From Rubrivirga sp. SAORIC476 (GTDB lineage Bacteria; Bacteroidota; Rhodothermia; Rhodothermales; Rubricoccaceae), in assembly GCF_002283555.1 (NCBI RefSeq), contig NZ_MVOI01000015.1:62001-126000 (forward strand): a stretch of 64,000 nt of DNA. Direction: 5' to 3'. The notes under the pieces are model-generated. The model ran no database searches and was not told the origin of the DNA. It saw only the letters and a list, made by a program, of their open reading frames with translations. Of the stretch, positions 34,021 to 41,739 are shown piece by piece. Each line of letters opens with the position of its first letter. Position 1 is the stretch's first letter. The translations under genes and the position numbers were made by a program.

Positions 34021-35478
34021 CTACCGGACGCGGACGAGGCGGACCGAGGCGCGCTCGCCGTGGGCGGTCGTGGCGACGGCCGCATACACGCCGGGCGCCA
34101 GCGTCGACGCGTCCACCGGGACCGACCGCGGCGGTGCCGGGCCGTCCCAGAGCACCGCGACCTCCCGGCCGCGCACGTCCACCAGCACCACCCGGACCGG
34201 CCCGGTCACGCCGAGGGCCAGCGCTGTCCGGTCGCGGAACGGGTTGGGGCCCGCCAGCCGGAGGCCTCCCGCCTCGGGAGCCGGCTCGGCATCCGTGGCG
34301 GTGCGCACGATGCGGTAGATCGTGCCTGCGTAGTCCGTCACCAGGATGTCGGCGCCGTCCGGGTCGATGGACGAGAGGTTGATCGTCCCCTCTCCACCGC
34401 TCGCACGCGGGAACGTGCTCGCGAGCAGCGTCGACTCCGTCGCGCCGGGGTCGAGGGCCCAGAGGCGCCCCGTCACGAAGTCGCCGAAGAGGTAGGACCC
34501 CGAGAGGGCGAGATCCACGTCCTCGATCACGTAGCCGCCGGTGATCGAGTAGCCCCCCGTCGCGAAGTCATGCGGGTACGAGAACACCGGCGCCTCGTAG
34601 AGTTCCTGCCCACAGGTGCTGGTCCCCGGCGGATAGCAGGCCGGCCCTTCGACCACGTTCCAGCCGTAGTTGCCCCCCGCCACGACGAGGTCGACCTCCT
34701 CCCAGGTGTCCTGCCCCACATCGCCCACCCAGACCCCCGCGCCGTTGACGTCGAACTTGAACGGATTGCGGAAGCCGTAGGCGAAGATCTCGTCGCGCTC
34801 GGGGCCGTCGGTCATCGCGTACGGGTTGTCGTCGGGGATCCGGTAGGCCTGGCCCTCCGGCACGTCGTCGACGGCGATGCGGAGGATCGCGCCGAGGAGC
34901 GACGTCACGTCCTGGCCGTTGCCGAACGGGTCGCCGCCGCCCCCGCCGTCGCCGAGGCCGACGTAGAGGTGGCCGTCGGGGCCGAAGTCGATGGTGCCGC
35001 CGTTGTGGTTGTCGGCGGGCTGGTCCACGGCCAGCAAGATGCGCTCGGACGAGAGGTCGGCGCGGAGCGGATCGGTGGCGTCCCGCGCGAACTCGGAGAT
35101 GCGCGATTCGAGCACACGGACGCCCGCCTGCGGGGACGCGACCGGTGCGGTGTAGGACACGAACAGGCGGCCGTTGGTGGCGTAGTCCGGGTGGAACGCG
35201 AGGCCGAGCAGGCCGCCTTCGCCCTGCGCGATGGCGCGATCGCCGAGGTCGAGGAACACCGTCGCCGCGGCGTCGCCCGGGAGGAGCGTCATCACCCGGG
35301 GCGGGTTGCCCTGCTCCAGCACGTACAGCCTCCCTGGCTGGCCGGGCGTGGTCTCGACGCCGAGTGGGTGGGCGAACGTGACGCCGGGCGTCGCGAAGGT
35401 GATCTCGAGGGACGGCGCCTGGGCTCTCGCACCGACGGCGGCGAGGAGCAACAGCGCGAGCGGCAGGACGCGGGACAT
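34021..35478 (-). CDS. PQQ-dependent sugar dehydrogenase (aldose/GSDH family) with T9SS sorting domain
   Basis: A 485-residue six-bladed propeller quinoprotein expected to oxidise aldoses outside the cytoplasm. The signal peptide is MSRVLPLALLLLAAVGARAQ. Family motifs are LEQGNPPRVMTL, EGGLLGLAFHPDYATNGRLF, NHNGGTIDFGPDGHLYVGLG (with GDGG), ILRIAVDD, FAYGFRNPFKFDV and VGDVGQDTWEEVDLVVAGGN with YGWNVVEG. The last 80 residues are a sorting domain (VRVVLVDVRGREVAVLWDGP ... LAPGVYAAVATTAHG). A perfect TACCTTTG box lies 20 bp upstream. It is divergent from the DUF1684 lipoprotein gene, with a 63-bp shared promoter region. Confidence 0.9.
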   Translation of the reverse strand: MSRVLPLALLLLAAVGARAQAPSLEITFATPGVTFAHPLGVETTPGQPGRLYVLEQGNPPRVMTLLPGDAAATVFLDLGDRAIAQGEGGLLGLAFHPDYATNGRLFVSYTAPVASPQAGVRVLESRISEFARDATDPLRADLSSERILLAVDQPADNHNGGTIDFGPDGHLYVGLGDGGGGGDPFGNGQDVTSLLGAILRIAVDDVPEGQAYRIPDDNPYAMTDGPERDEIFAYGFRNPFKFDVNGAGVWVGDVGQDTWEEVDLVVAGGNYGWNVVEGPACYPPGTSTCGQELYEAPVFSYPHDFATGGYSITGGYVIEDVDLALSGSYLFGDFVTGRLWALDPGATESTLLASTFPRASGGEGTINLSSIDPDGADILVTDYAGTIYRIVRTATDAEPAPEAGGLRLAGPNPFRDRTALALGVTGPVRVVLVDVRGREVAVLWDGPAPPRSVPVDASTLAPGVYAAVATTAHGERASVRLVRVR

Positions 35479-35497
35479 GGCGACGTCGGGAGGGCCC

Positions 35498-35505
35498 CAA
35501 AGGTA
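35498..35505 (-). promoter_or_regulatory. -7 promoter element TACCTTTG for the sugar dehydrogenase gene
   Basis: A perfect match to the Bacteroidota -7 consensus TAnnTTTG on the minus strand, ending 20 bases upstream of the ATG at 35478. It is the best promoter match in the window. No clear -33 TTTG was found at the usual spacing. Confidence 0.5.
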
Positions 35506-35511
35506 GGGGCG

Positions 35512-35518
35512 TAGCTTG
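35512..35518 (+). promoter_or_regulatory. Candidate -7 element (TAGCTTG) for the DUF1684 lipoprotein gene
   Basis: TAGCTTG on the plus strand lies 23 bases before the GTG start at 35542. It is only 6 bases from the opposing TACCTTTG box, so the two divergent promoters overlap. The same heptamer occurs upstream of purK at 59000. Confidence 0.4.
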
Positions 35519-35541
35519 GTGCCTCCCCTCTACCCACCTCC

Positions 35542-36126
35542 GTGACCCGCCTCCTCGTCCTCGCCGCCGTGCTCGTCGGCTGCTCGTCGGAGCCGCCTGG
35601 GCCGACGCTGGACCATGCCGCACTGCGGGCGAGCTGGGAGCAGTGGGCCGCGAGCCGCGACTCGCTGTTTCGCTCGCCGGACTCGCCCTTTCTGCCCGGC
35701 GCCGACCCCGAGGTCGCGTACTACGACTACGACTCGACGTTCGCCGTCCCAGCCGTCCTCGTTCCCTCGCTCTCGCAGGACACCGTCACGTTCCCCACGA
35801 CCACCGGCGAGTTGCAACGCTACGCCCAGTCCGGCCATCTGGTGTTCGAGGTGGGCGGCGTGGAGCGACGGCTGGAGGCCTTTCAATTGGTCGGCAGTGC
35901 CACGCCGCGCCTCTTCGTCCCGTTCCGCGACGCCACCACAGGGACCGAGACCTACGGAGGGGGCCGGTACCTGGACCTGGGAGTAGAGCCGACAGGGCGC
36001 TACGCGCTCGACTTCAACCAGGCCTACAACCCGTACTGCGTCTACAACCCGACGTACTCGTGCCCGCTCCCCCCGGCCGAGAACACGCTGGAGGTCGCGA
36101 TCTCAGCGGGCGAGCGCATGCCCTGA
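35542..36126 (+). CDS. DUF1684 family lipoprotein
   Basis: A 194-residue protein. The GTG start gives the signal MTRLLVLAAVLVGCSSEPPG with lipobox LVGC (Cys14). The DUF1684 pattern is clear: DSLFRSPDSPFLPGAD near the start, a strand region YYDYDSTFAVPAVLVPSL, FVPFRDATTGTETYGGGRYL, YALDFNQAYNPYCVYNPTYS and PLPPAENTLEVAISAGER at the end. The biochemical role of this family is not established. The segment with Tyr/Asn/Cys/Pro is its most conserved part. It is followed by a bidirectional terminator hairpin. Confidence 0.88.
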   Translation: MTRLLVLAAVLVGCSSEPPGPTLDHAALRASWEQWAASRDSLFRSPDSPFLPGADPEVAYYDYDSTFAVPAVLVPSLSQDTVTFPTTTGELQRYAQSGHLVFEVGGVERRLEAFQLVGSATPRLFVPFRDATTGTETYGGGRYLDLGVEPTGRYALDFNQAYNPYCVYNPTYSCPLPPAENTLEVAISAGERMP

Positions 36127-36132
36127 ACCGAC

Positions 36133-36168
36133 ACGCGCCCGCCCCGGCCGGAGCCAGAGCGGGCGCGT
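36133..36168. terminator. Bidirectional terminator hairpin between convergent genes
   Basis: A perfect 10-bp inverted repeat (ACGCGCCCGC / GCGGGCGCGT) with a 16-nt loop sits between the stop of the DUF1684 gene (36126) and the stop of the Arg-rich lipoprotein gene (36190). No strong T-tract is present. Confidence 0.6.
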
Positions 36169-36189
36169 CAGGGGAACGCTCAGGGCGTT

Positions 36190-37092
36190 CTACCCATCGT
36201 TGCCGCGCCGACGGCGATCGTTGGAGCGGTCGTTGTCCCGGTCGGAGCGGCGGTCCGCCGAGCGCGAGGACCCACGGTCGTTGTCCCGACGATCTGTCCG
36301 GGCAGGCGTGTTGCGATCCTGACGACGGTCCCGCCGGGTCTCCTGACGGCGATCCTGCCGCGTCTCCCGGCGATCTTGCCGCGTCTCCCGACGGTCCTCA
36401 CGACGGTCCTGCCGGGTCTCCCGGCGATCCTGACGGGTTTCCCGGCGACGGTCCTGCTGCCGGTCGGCCCGGCGCTGCTCCTCGCGGCGCTGCTCGGCCC
36501 GACGCTCATCCGCCCGGCGGTCACGACGGCCGTCGTCATATCGGCGGTCGTCGCGCCGGTCGTTGTCGTAGCGCCGGTCGTTGCGGCGCGTGTCGTACCA
36601 GCCACGGCGCTGGTCGTAGCGACGGTAGCGGTAGTAGTCGGTGTACCGAACGCTCCCGTAGCGGTTGTAGTAGCGGTACGGCTCCCAGTAGCGACGGTCG
36701 AGGATGCGCTCGATGTCACGGTCGATCTGCGCCCACCAGCCCCGCGCCTCGCCATAGTGGCGGGGGAATGGGTACACGCTTCCGTGACGGCTGTAGGCCG
36801 TCCGGTCGAGAAGCTGGTAGGTCCGCCGGATGAGCAGGTCGCGGATCTCCCGCTCTTCCCGGTTCGAAATGCGGAGGTGGCGGTCGAGCTGGTCGACGTA
36901 CTGGCGGGCGTCCCGCTCGACGCTGCTCCGGTAGCGCGACGTGCGGCCGTAGTTGTCGTTGCGGGTCGGGACGGGGGCTCGGCGGTAGTCGCCATAGTCC
37001 CCGTAGCGTCCATTGGCGTAGCCGAGCTCGGCGCAGCCGGTCAGCGCGAGAAGGCCAGCGAGGGCGGCCATCGGTAGAAGCGATCGGTTCAT
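36190..37092 (-). CDS. Lipoprotein with Arg-rich DRRETRQ repeat tail
   Basis: A 300-residue protein. The ATG at 37092 gives the signal MNRSLLPMAALAGLLALTGC with lipobox LTGC (Cys20). Residues about 25-175 are Tyr/Arg-rich and partly helical (DARQYVDQLDRHLRISNREE; IDRDIERILDRRYWEPYRYY). The last 120 residues are strongly basic low complexity, including at least five units close to DRRETRQ and a tail of RRSDRDND type. It could contact acidic polymers such as nucleic acid or polysaccharide at the envelope, which is inference from charge. No family was recognised. The frame stays open upstream, but only the 37092 start yields a signal peptide. Confidence 0.72.
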   Translation of the reverse strand: MNRSLLPMAALAGLLALTGCAELGYANGRYGDYGDYRRAPVPTRNDNYGRTSRYRSSVERDARQYVDQLDRHLRISNREEREIRDLLIRRTYQLLDRTAYSRHGSVYPFPRHYGEARGWWAQIDRDIERILDRRYWEPYRYYNRYGSVRYTDYYRYRRYDQRRGWYDTRRNDRRYDNDRRDDRRYDDGRRDRRADERRAEQRREEQRRADRQQDRRRETRQDRRETRQDRREDRRETRQDRRETRQDRRQETRRDRRQDRNTPARTDRRDNDRGSSRSADRRSDRDNDRSNDRRRRGNDG

Positions 37093-37289
37093 CTCAGTGG
37101 AGGTGTGGTGGAGGCGCGGTCGCGCTGGGTGGGGCGCAGTTCGAGAGCCGCGACAAGGACGGGCGAGGTCACATCTCCGTGACTCAACCGCTATGCCGAA
37201 GCCACATTTCGTCCGAATCCGGCCACAACGGCCGAAAAATGTCCTCCAGGGAAGACGCCCCCGAACCTCTCGCTCCACACCCCCTTCGC

Positions 37290-37736
37290 CTACTCGCCCG
37301 CGCTCACCGCCTGCTCGACGCGCGCCAGGAGCGACAGCAACGTCACCCGGTCGGCCTCGGGAAGGGGCTCCAACATGGCCGCCGCCACCCGCTCGTAGGC
37401 CCGGCGCTCGGCCTGGAAGACCGCCTCGCCCGCGTCGGTCAGCGCGACGTGCCACACGCGCCGGTCGGCCTCGCTCCTCCGGCGCACCACCGTGCCTGCC
37501 GACTCCAGGCGGTCCACGAGCGGTGTCACGGCGCTCTGCCCCACCCGAAGGTCATCCGCCAGCGCACCCATCCGGAGTGGGCCGCGGACCCCCAGCACGT
37601 CGACGGCGCGCAGTTCCTGCTTGCTCAGGGCCTCGTGTGCGCCCGACGACTCGGCAGCGACCCGCTCGAACAGAAGGCCCAGCACGCGGAGCGTCGTCGA
37701 GAAGGCACGGACGTGATCGGCAGACGGGGCAGACAT
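37290..37736 (-). CDS. MarR-family transcriptional regulator
   Basis: A 148-residue DNA-binding protein. The ATG at 37736 (MSAPSADHVRAF) is preferred. An in-frame ATG at 37802 would run into the divergent promoter region. The winged-helix core is visible: LSKQELRAVDVLGVRGPLRM, LADDLRVGQSAVTPLVDRLE (recognition helix) and the wing GTVVRRRSEADRRVWHVALT, the MarR 'RxxxxxDRR' hallmark. It is divergent from a metallo-beta-lactamase-fold hydrolase gene. An AT-rich partial palindrome at 37797-37812 is a likely binding site. The ligand is unknown. Confidence 0.88.
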   Translation of the reverse strand: MSAPSADHVRAFSTTLRVLGLLFERVAAESSGAHEALSKQELRAVDVLGVRGPLRMGALADDLRVGQSAVTPLVDRLESAGTVVRRRSEADRRVWHVALTDAGEAVFQAERRAYERVAAAMLEPLPEADRVTLLSLLARVEQAVSAGE

Positions 37737-37796
37737 GAGGCCAGGCAGCGGGGTGGCAAGGTACGCGCCCCCACGCAGTGCTTTCACAATCGAATG

Positions 37797-37812
37797 GTTC
37801 AATCACTGAAAC
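37797..37812. promoter_or_regulatory. Candidate MarR operator (GTTCAATCACTGAAAC)
   Basis: An imperfect inverted repeat GTT-CA / TG-AAC around ATCAC, inside a stretch that is strikingly AT-rich for this genome (about 37781-37820). It lies between the MarR gene and the divergent hydrolase gene. MarR proteins usually bind such sites in their own divergent promoter. Confidence 0.45.
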
Positions 37813-37960
37813 ATACAGCATGAGCATCGGTACTCTGCCTCCTCCCCATGTCGAGCGATTCCAGTCGGGTGGACGGTCGCGCGCGGAGGCTCTCTCCGAC
37901 GTGCCCCGACCGTGCCGTCGATGTGCGCTCTCGCTCCCCGAAACCGCCTTTACGTTGCCG

Positions 37961-39130
37961 ATGCCCCTGTCTCGCACGTTGCTCGCCACCGCCTCCCTCG
38001 CTGGCGTGACCATCGGAGCCGCCGTCGCGGCCACCCGCCTCCCCGTCTTCGGCGCGCGTCCCGAAGGCGACCGCCTCGACCGCATGCGCCGCTCCCCGCA
38101 GTGGGACGGTGCCGCCTTCCGCAACCCGCTCCCGATGCAGTCGATGGGGTCACCAGGGACCATCCTGGAGTGGTTATTCGGAGGGCGCGAGACGCGCCAG
38201 CCGAGCGAGCCGGTGCCCACCGTCGCCCGCACCCGCGCCGACTTCGACGCGCCGACGAACCTCCGCCTGACGTGGCTCGGCCACGGCACGACGCTGGTCG
38301 AACTGGAAGGCCGACGTGTTCTGATCGACCCCGTGTTCAGCCGAAACGCCTCGCCGGGGCCGCTCTTCGGCGTCGCGCGGTTCTTCGAGCCGCCGCTGCC
38401 GCTCGCCGAGGTGCCCGACCTCGACGCCGTGGTGCTGACGCACGACCACTACGACCACCTCGACGCCGCGACGGTCCGCCAGCTCGCCCCGACGGTGCCG
38501 CGCTGGGTGTGCCCGCTGGGCGTCGGCGCGCACCTGGAGCGCTGGGGTGTCCCGGCGGACCGCATCACGGAGCGCGACTGGTGGGACGAGGCCGAGGTGA
38601 ACGGCCTGCGCCTCGTCTGCACGCCCGCGCGCCACTTCTCCGGCCGCTTCCTCGACGACCGCAACCGCACGCTCTGGTGCGGGTGGGCCATCCTGGGAGA
38701 GACCTACCGCGTCTACGCCACCGGCGACGGTGGCTTCGGGCCCCACTTCGCCGAGGTGGGCGATCGCCTCGGACCGTTCGACGCGACGCTGGCCGAGATC
38801 GGCGCCTACAACCAGGGCTGGGCAGACGTCCACATGGGGCCGGAGCAGGCGGTCCGCGCCGTCCAGCACGCGCGAGGCGGCCTGCTGGTGCCGGTCCACT
38901 GGGGGACGTTCAACCTCGCCTTCCACGGATGGACGGAGCCCGCCGAGCGCATCGTCGTGGCGGCCCAGGTGGCAGGCGTCCCCCTCGTCGTGCCACGACC
39001 GGGAGAACCCGTCGAGCCCGCCGCGCCCCAGCCCATCGAGCGGTGGTGGCCCGAGGTCGCGTGGCAGACGGCCGCCGAGGCGCCGGTCGTCTCGTCCGCC
39101 CTCGACCTGGGGCCGGAGGGGGCCCGCTGA
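37961..39130 (+). CDS. MBL-fold metallo-hydrolase (UlaG / NAPE-PLD-like)
   Basis: A 389-residue protein. The ATG at 37961 gives a hydrophobic N-terminus (LLATASLAGVTIGAAVAATR), so it may be exported or membrane-anchored. The frame is also open from an ATG at 37778, but that region looks regulatory. The core has LTWLGHGTTLVELEGRRVLI, the metal motif THDHYDHLD, RHFSGRFLDDRNRTLWCGW, YATGDGGFG (Asp ligand) and LLVPVHWGTFNLAFH, which matches the UlaG/RomA/NAPE-PLD-like branch that hydrolyses phosphodiester, lactone or lipid substrates. A TACGTTG box directly precedes the ATG (37951-37957), so the main promoter is probably further upstream, near the MarR operator. Confidence 0.87.
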   Translation: MPLSRTLLATASLAGVTIGAAVAATRLPVFGARPEGDRLDRMRRSPQWDGAAFRNPLPMQSMGSPGTILEWLFGGRETRQPSEPVPTVARTRADFDAPTNLRLTWLGHGTTLVELEGRRVLIDPVFSRNASPGPLFGVARFFEPPLPLAEVPDLDAVVLTHDHYDHLDAATVRQLAPTVPRWVCPLGVGAHLERWGVPADRITERDWWDEAEVNGLRLVCTPARHFSGRFLDDRNRTLWCGWAILGETYRVYATGDGGFGPHFAEVGDRLGPFDATLAEIGAYNQGWADVHMGPEQAVRAVQHARGGLLVPVHWGTFNLAFHGWTEPAERIVVAAQVAGVPLVVPRPGEPVEPAAPQPIERWWPEVAWQTAAEAPVVSSALDLGPEGAR

Positions 39131-39238
39131 GTCGAGCTGGGCGACGCGTCCGCGCAGGCCGGCCACTTGGAGCGGGTGACTTCGAAACCGGAGAGATCCC
39201 GTTCTTCCAGGTGTCCGCCCTCTCCTCCGCCCTCGACC

Positions 39239-39694
39239 ATGCGCTACCGCCTCGGCCGGGCCGCCCTCGCAGCCCTCGCCTTCCCACTCCTGCTGACCGC
39301 CTGCGACTCGGGAGGCCCCGACTCGATCGACGTGTCCGCCCTCGAAGCGGCCTTCGACTGTGACGTCCGCGCCATCTCGACGGACGCGAACGTCAGCGGC
39401 TCCCTCGCCGCCGGCGACTGCCAACTCGACGACGACTCGTTCATCGACTACTACGCGTTCGAGATCGACGAGACGGCCTCGGTGTACATCGAGCACTCGT
39501 CCAGCCAGGTCGACCCGTACCTCTTCCTCTTCAGCCCGTCGGGCGCGCTCCTCGACCAGAACGATGACGTGAGCGAGGGCAACCTGAACGCGGCCATCGA
39601 GCGCACCCTCCAGGCCGGGATCTACGCTATCGGAGCCAACTCCTTCGACGCTGGCGAGGTGGGCGCCTACTCGATCCGCGTGAGCATCGACTAG
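39239..39694 (+). CDS. Small lipoprotein with pre-peptidase C-terminal (PPC)-like domain
   Basis: A 151-residue lipoprotein. The signal MRYRLGRAALAALAFPLLLT ends in lipobox LTAC (Cys22). The mature domain has the PPC/jelly-roll pattern: GSLAAGDCQLDDDSFIDYYA, YIEHSSSQVDPYLFLFSPSG, LLDQNDDVSEGNLNAAIERT and GIYAIGANSFDAGEVGAYSI. PPC domains usually accompany secreted proteases. The frameshifted subtilase gene follows 76 bp downstream on the same strand, so a link is likely. Confidence 0.8.
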   Translation: MRYRLGRAALAALAFPLLLTACDSGGPDSIDVSALEAAFDCDVRAISTDANVSGSLAAGDCQLDDDSFIDYYAFEIDETASVYIEHSSSQVDPYLFLFSPSGALLDQNDDVSEGNLNAAIERTLQAGIYAIGANSFDAGEVGAYSIRVSID

Positions 39695-39770
39695 GCCAGG
39701 GGCCAGAGGGTGAGCCGGTTCGGCCCGGAACGACGCTTTGAGAAGGGTCTCCACTCTCTGCGCTGCGCCC

Positions 39771-41668
39771 ATGCCTCGCCGACTCGTCCCTTTCCTGCTC
39801 GTCGCGCTCGCTGCACTCCCGGCGCTCGCCCAGCAGACCGACGGCGTCCACGCCGAGACCCGCGTCGACCGCGTCCGCTCCGAGTTCGGGCTGACCGGCT
39901 CCGGCGCGCTGGTCGCCGTCCTGGACCGCGGGCTCGACGTCGAGCACCCGGACTTCCGCAACGCGGACGGGACCACCCGCGTCGTCGCGCTACTGGACCT
40001 GACCGACAACAGCGGGGCGAACGCCCCCGACAACCCGTGGGGCGTCGGGACGGTCTACACCCGCGCCGAGATCGACGCCGCGCTGGCGGCCGGGACGCGG
40101 TCGGCCACGGGACCGCATCCGCAGGGATCGCGGCGGGCAACGGGCGCGCCAGCGACGGCCTCTACACCGGGGTCGCCCCCGACGCCGACCTCGTGATCGT
40201 CAAGTTCACGACCGAGGGCGCGGCGGCCCACGACGGCGAGCCTGCCGAGGCGCCGTTCTACAATCCCGCGCTGCTCCCCGCCGCGCTCGACTTCGTGGAC
40301 GCGATGGCGACGGCCGAGGGCAAGCCCGTTGTGATCCTCGCCAACTTCGGGTCGGTCGGCGGCCCGATGGACGGCACCAGCACGATCGCGCGGGTCATCG
40401 ACGAGCGGTTCGGGGCGGGCATCCCCGGGCGCGTCTTCCTGACCGGATCGAGCGACGACGGCGGCGTCGACAACCACGCGGGCGGGACCGTCACGCAGGG
40501 CGAGACGGCCGAGATTCGCATCCGGAAGGGTCACGCGGGCGCGCTCCGCCTGAACCTCTGGTACCCGGCCTCGGACCGGTTCACCGTCGAGGTGGTCTCC
40601 CCGAACGGAGCGGTCACCGGCCCCTACGCCCCGCCCGCGAACGGGGCCCGCGCGAGCGGCTCCGGCTCCGGCTTCGTCTACTACCACAACGGCGACGGCG
40701 TCGACTTCTTCGGCGCTGCCAGCGCCACGCGCGAGATCCTGATCGACTTCAGCGGCGCGGCCGGCACCTTCACCGTCCGCCTCACCGGCACGTCCGTCGC
40801 CGACGGCCGCTTCGACGCCTCGCTCAATCCCTCGACCCTCTACAGCCGTCCGGACAACGTCTTCGAGACGTACGCCGAGGCGGGCTACACCGTCTGGGAC
40901 GCCGCCGCAGCACGCGACAACCTGCCCGTCAACTCGTACGTCCTCCAGCCGACGTGGACCGACGTGGATGGCGCCACGCAGACCTACCCCGGCAACGATG
41001 TCGGCATGGGCGAGCTCTGGCCCGGCAGCGGCGTCGGCCCGACCTACGACGGCCGCCTCGGCATCGCGGTGAGCGCCCCTGGCCAGGGCAACATCACGCC
41101 GTACGCGCCCCGCTCCATCTTCGCGACCGCCCGCTACAGTGTGATCCGGGACGGTGACGCACCCTACGGGGTGCTCGGCTTCGTGAGCGGCGCGGCGCCG
41201 GTCGTGACCGGCATCGTGGCGCTGCTGCTCGACGCCGACCCCACCCTCGACGCGGCTCAGGTCCGCGCTGCGCTCGAACAGACGGCCCGCACAGACGCCT
41301 TCACGGGCGTCGTCCCGAATACACAGTGGGGCTACGGCAAGGTCGACGCCTACGCCGCCACCGCCCTCGTCCGCGGCGGCACGGCTGACGAGCCAGATGC
41401 CCGGTCCGGCGGCCTGTCGCTGACGACGGCGCCCAACCCAGCGCACGGCGGCACCACGGTGACGCTCACGCTCGACGCGCCCTCCTCCGCCTCGGTGACG
41501 CTGTCGGACCTGCTGGGCCGCCGCGTGGGGGTCCTTCACGAGGGGCCGCTGGGCGCCGGGGCTCACCGGATCGCAGCCGACCTGTCGGGGCTGCCCGCCG
41601 GAGTCTACCTCGTTCGCGTCGAGGCGGGCGGGGCCGTGGTGGCACGGACGGTGACGGTCGTGCGGTAG
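39771..41668 (+). pseudogene. Subtilisin-like (S8) serine protease with T9SS sorting domain, frameshifted
   Basis: The N-terminal part (ATG 39771, signal MPRRLVPFLLVALAALPALA then QQ) reads LVAVLDRGLDVEHPDF, with the catalytic Asp, up to about 40094, then loses sense. Continuing from about 40088 in another frame gives RDAVGHGTASAGIAAGNGRA (catalytic His), an Ig-like insert, the Ser region FVSGAAPVVTGIVALLLD and a sorting domain (SVTLSDLLGRRVGVLHEGPL ... LPAGVYLVRVEAGGAVV). Restoring the frame needs a gain of one base (or 1+3n). The residues normally between the Asp and His segments also seem short, so a small deletion is likely. No other stop is present in the 1.5 kb that follows. It may be a recent pseudogene or a sequencing error. 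Confidence 0.85.
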
Positions 41669-41686
41669 CCCTCTGGGACGGCACGA

Positions 41687-41722
41687 CAGCGGGGCCGCCT
41701 CCTTCAGGAAGCGGCCCCGCTG
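41687..41722. terminator. Bidirectional terminator hairpin
   Basis: A perfect 12-bp inverted repeat (CAGCGGGGCCGC / GCGGCCCCGCTG) with a 12-nt loop, located between the convergent subtilase and beta-helix genes. It resembles the hairpin at 17373-17408. Confidence 0.7.
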
Positions 41723-41739
41723 AGTACATGCACAATCGA

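Noticed and set aside
37212-37255. Imperfect ACATTT ... AAAAATGT inverted repeat downstream of the MarR gene, as its terminator
   Set aside because: On the minus strand the T-run comes before the short GGCC stem instead of after it, so it does not have terminator polarity. The pairing is interrupted.
37778-37960. Upstream extension of the MBL hydrolase (ATG 37778 or 37820)
   Set aside because: It would place the AT-rich palindrome in coding sequence and yield a low-complexity, non-family N-terminus before the hydrophobic segment.
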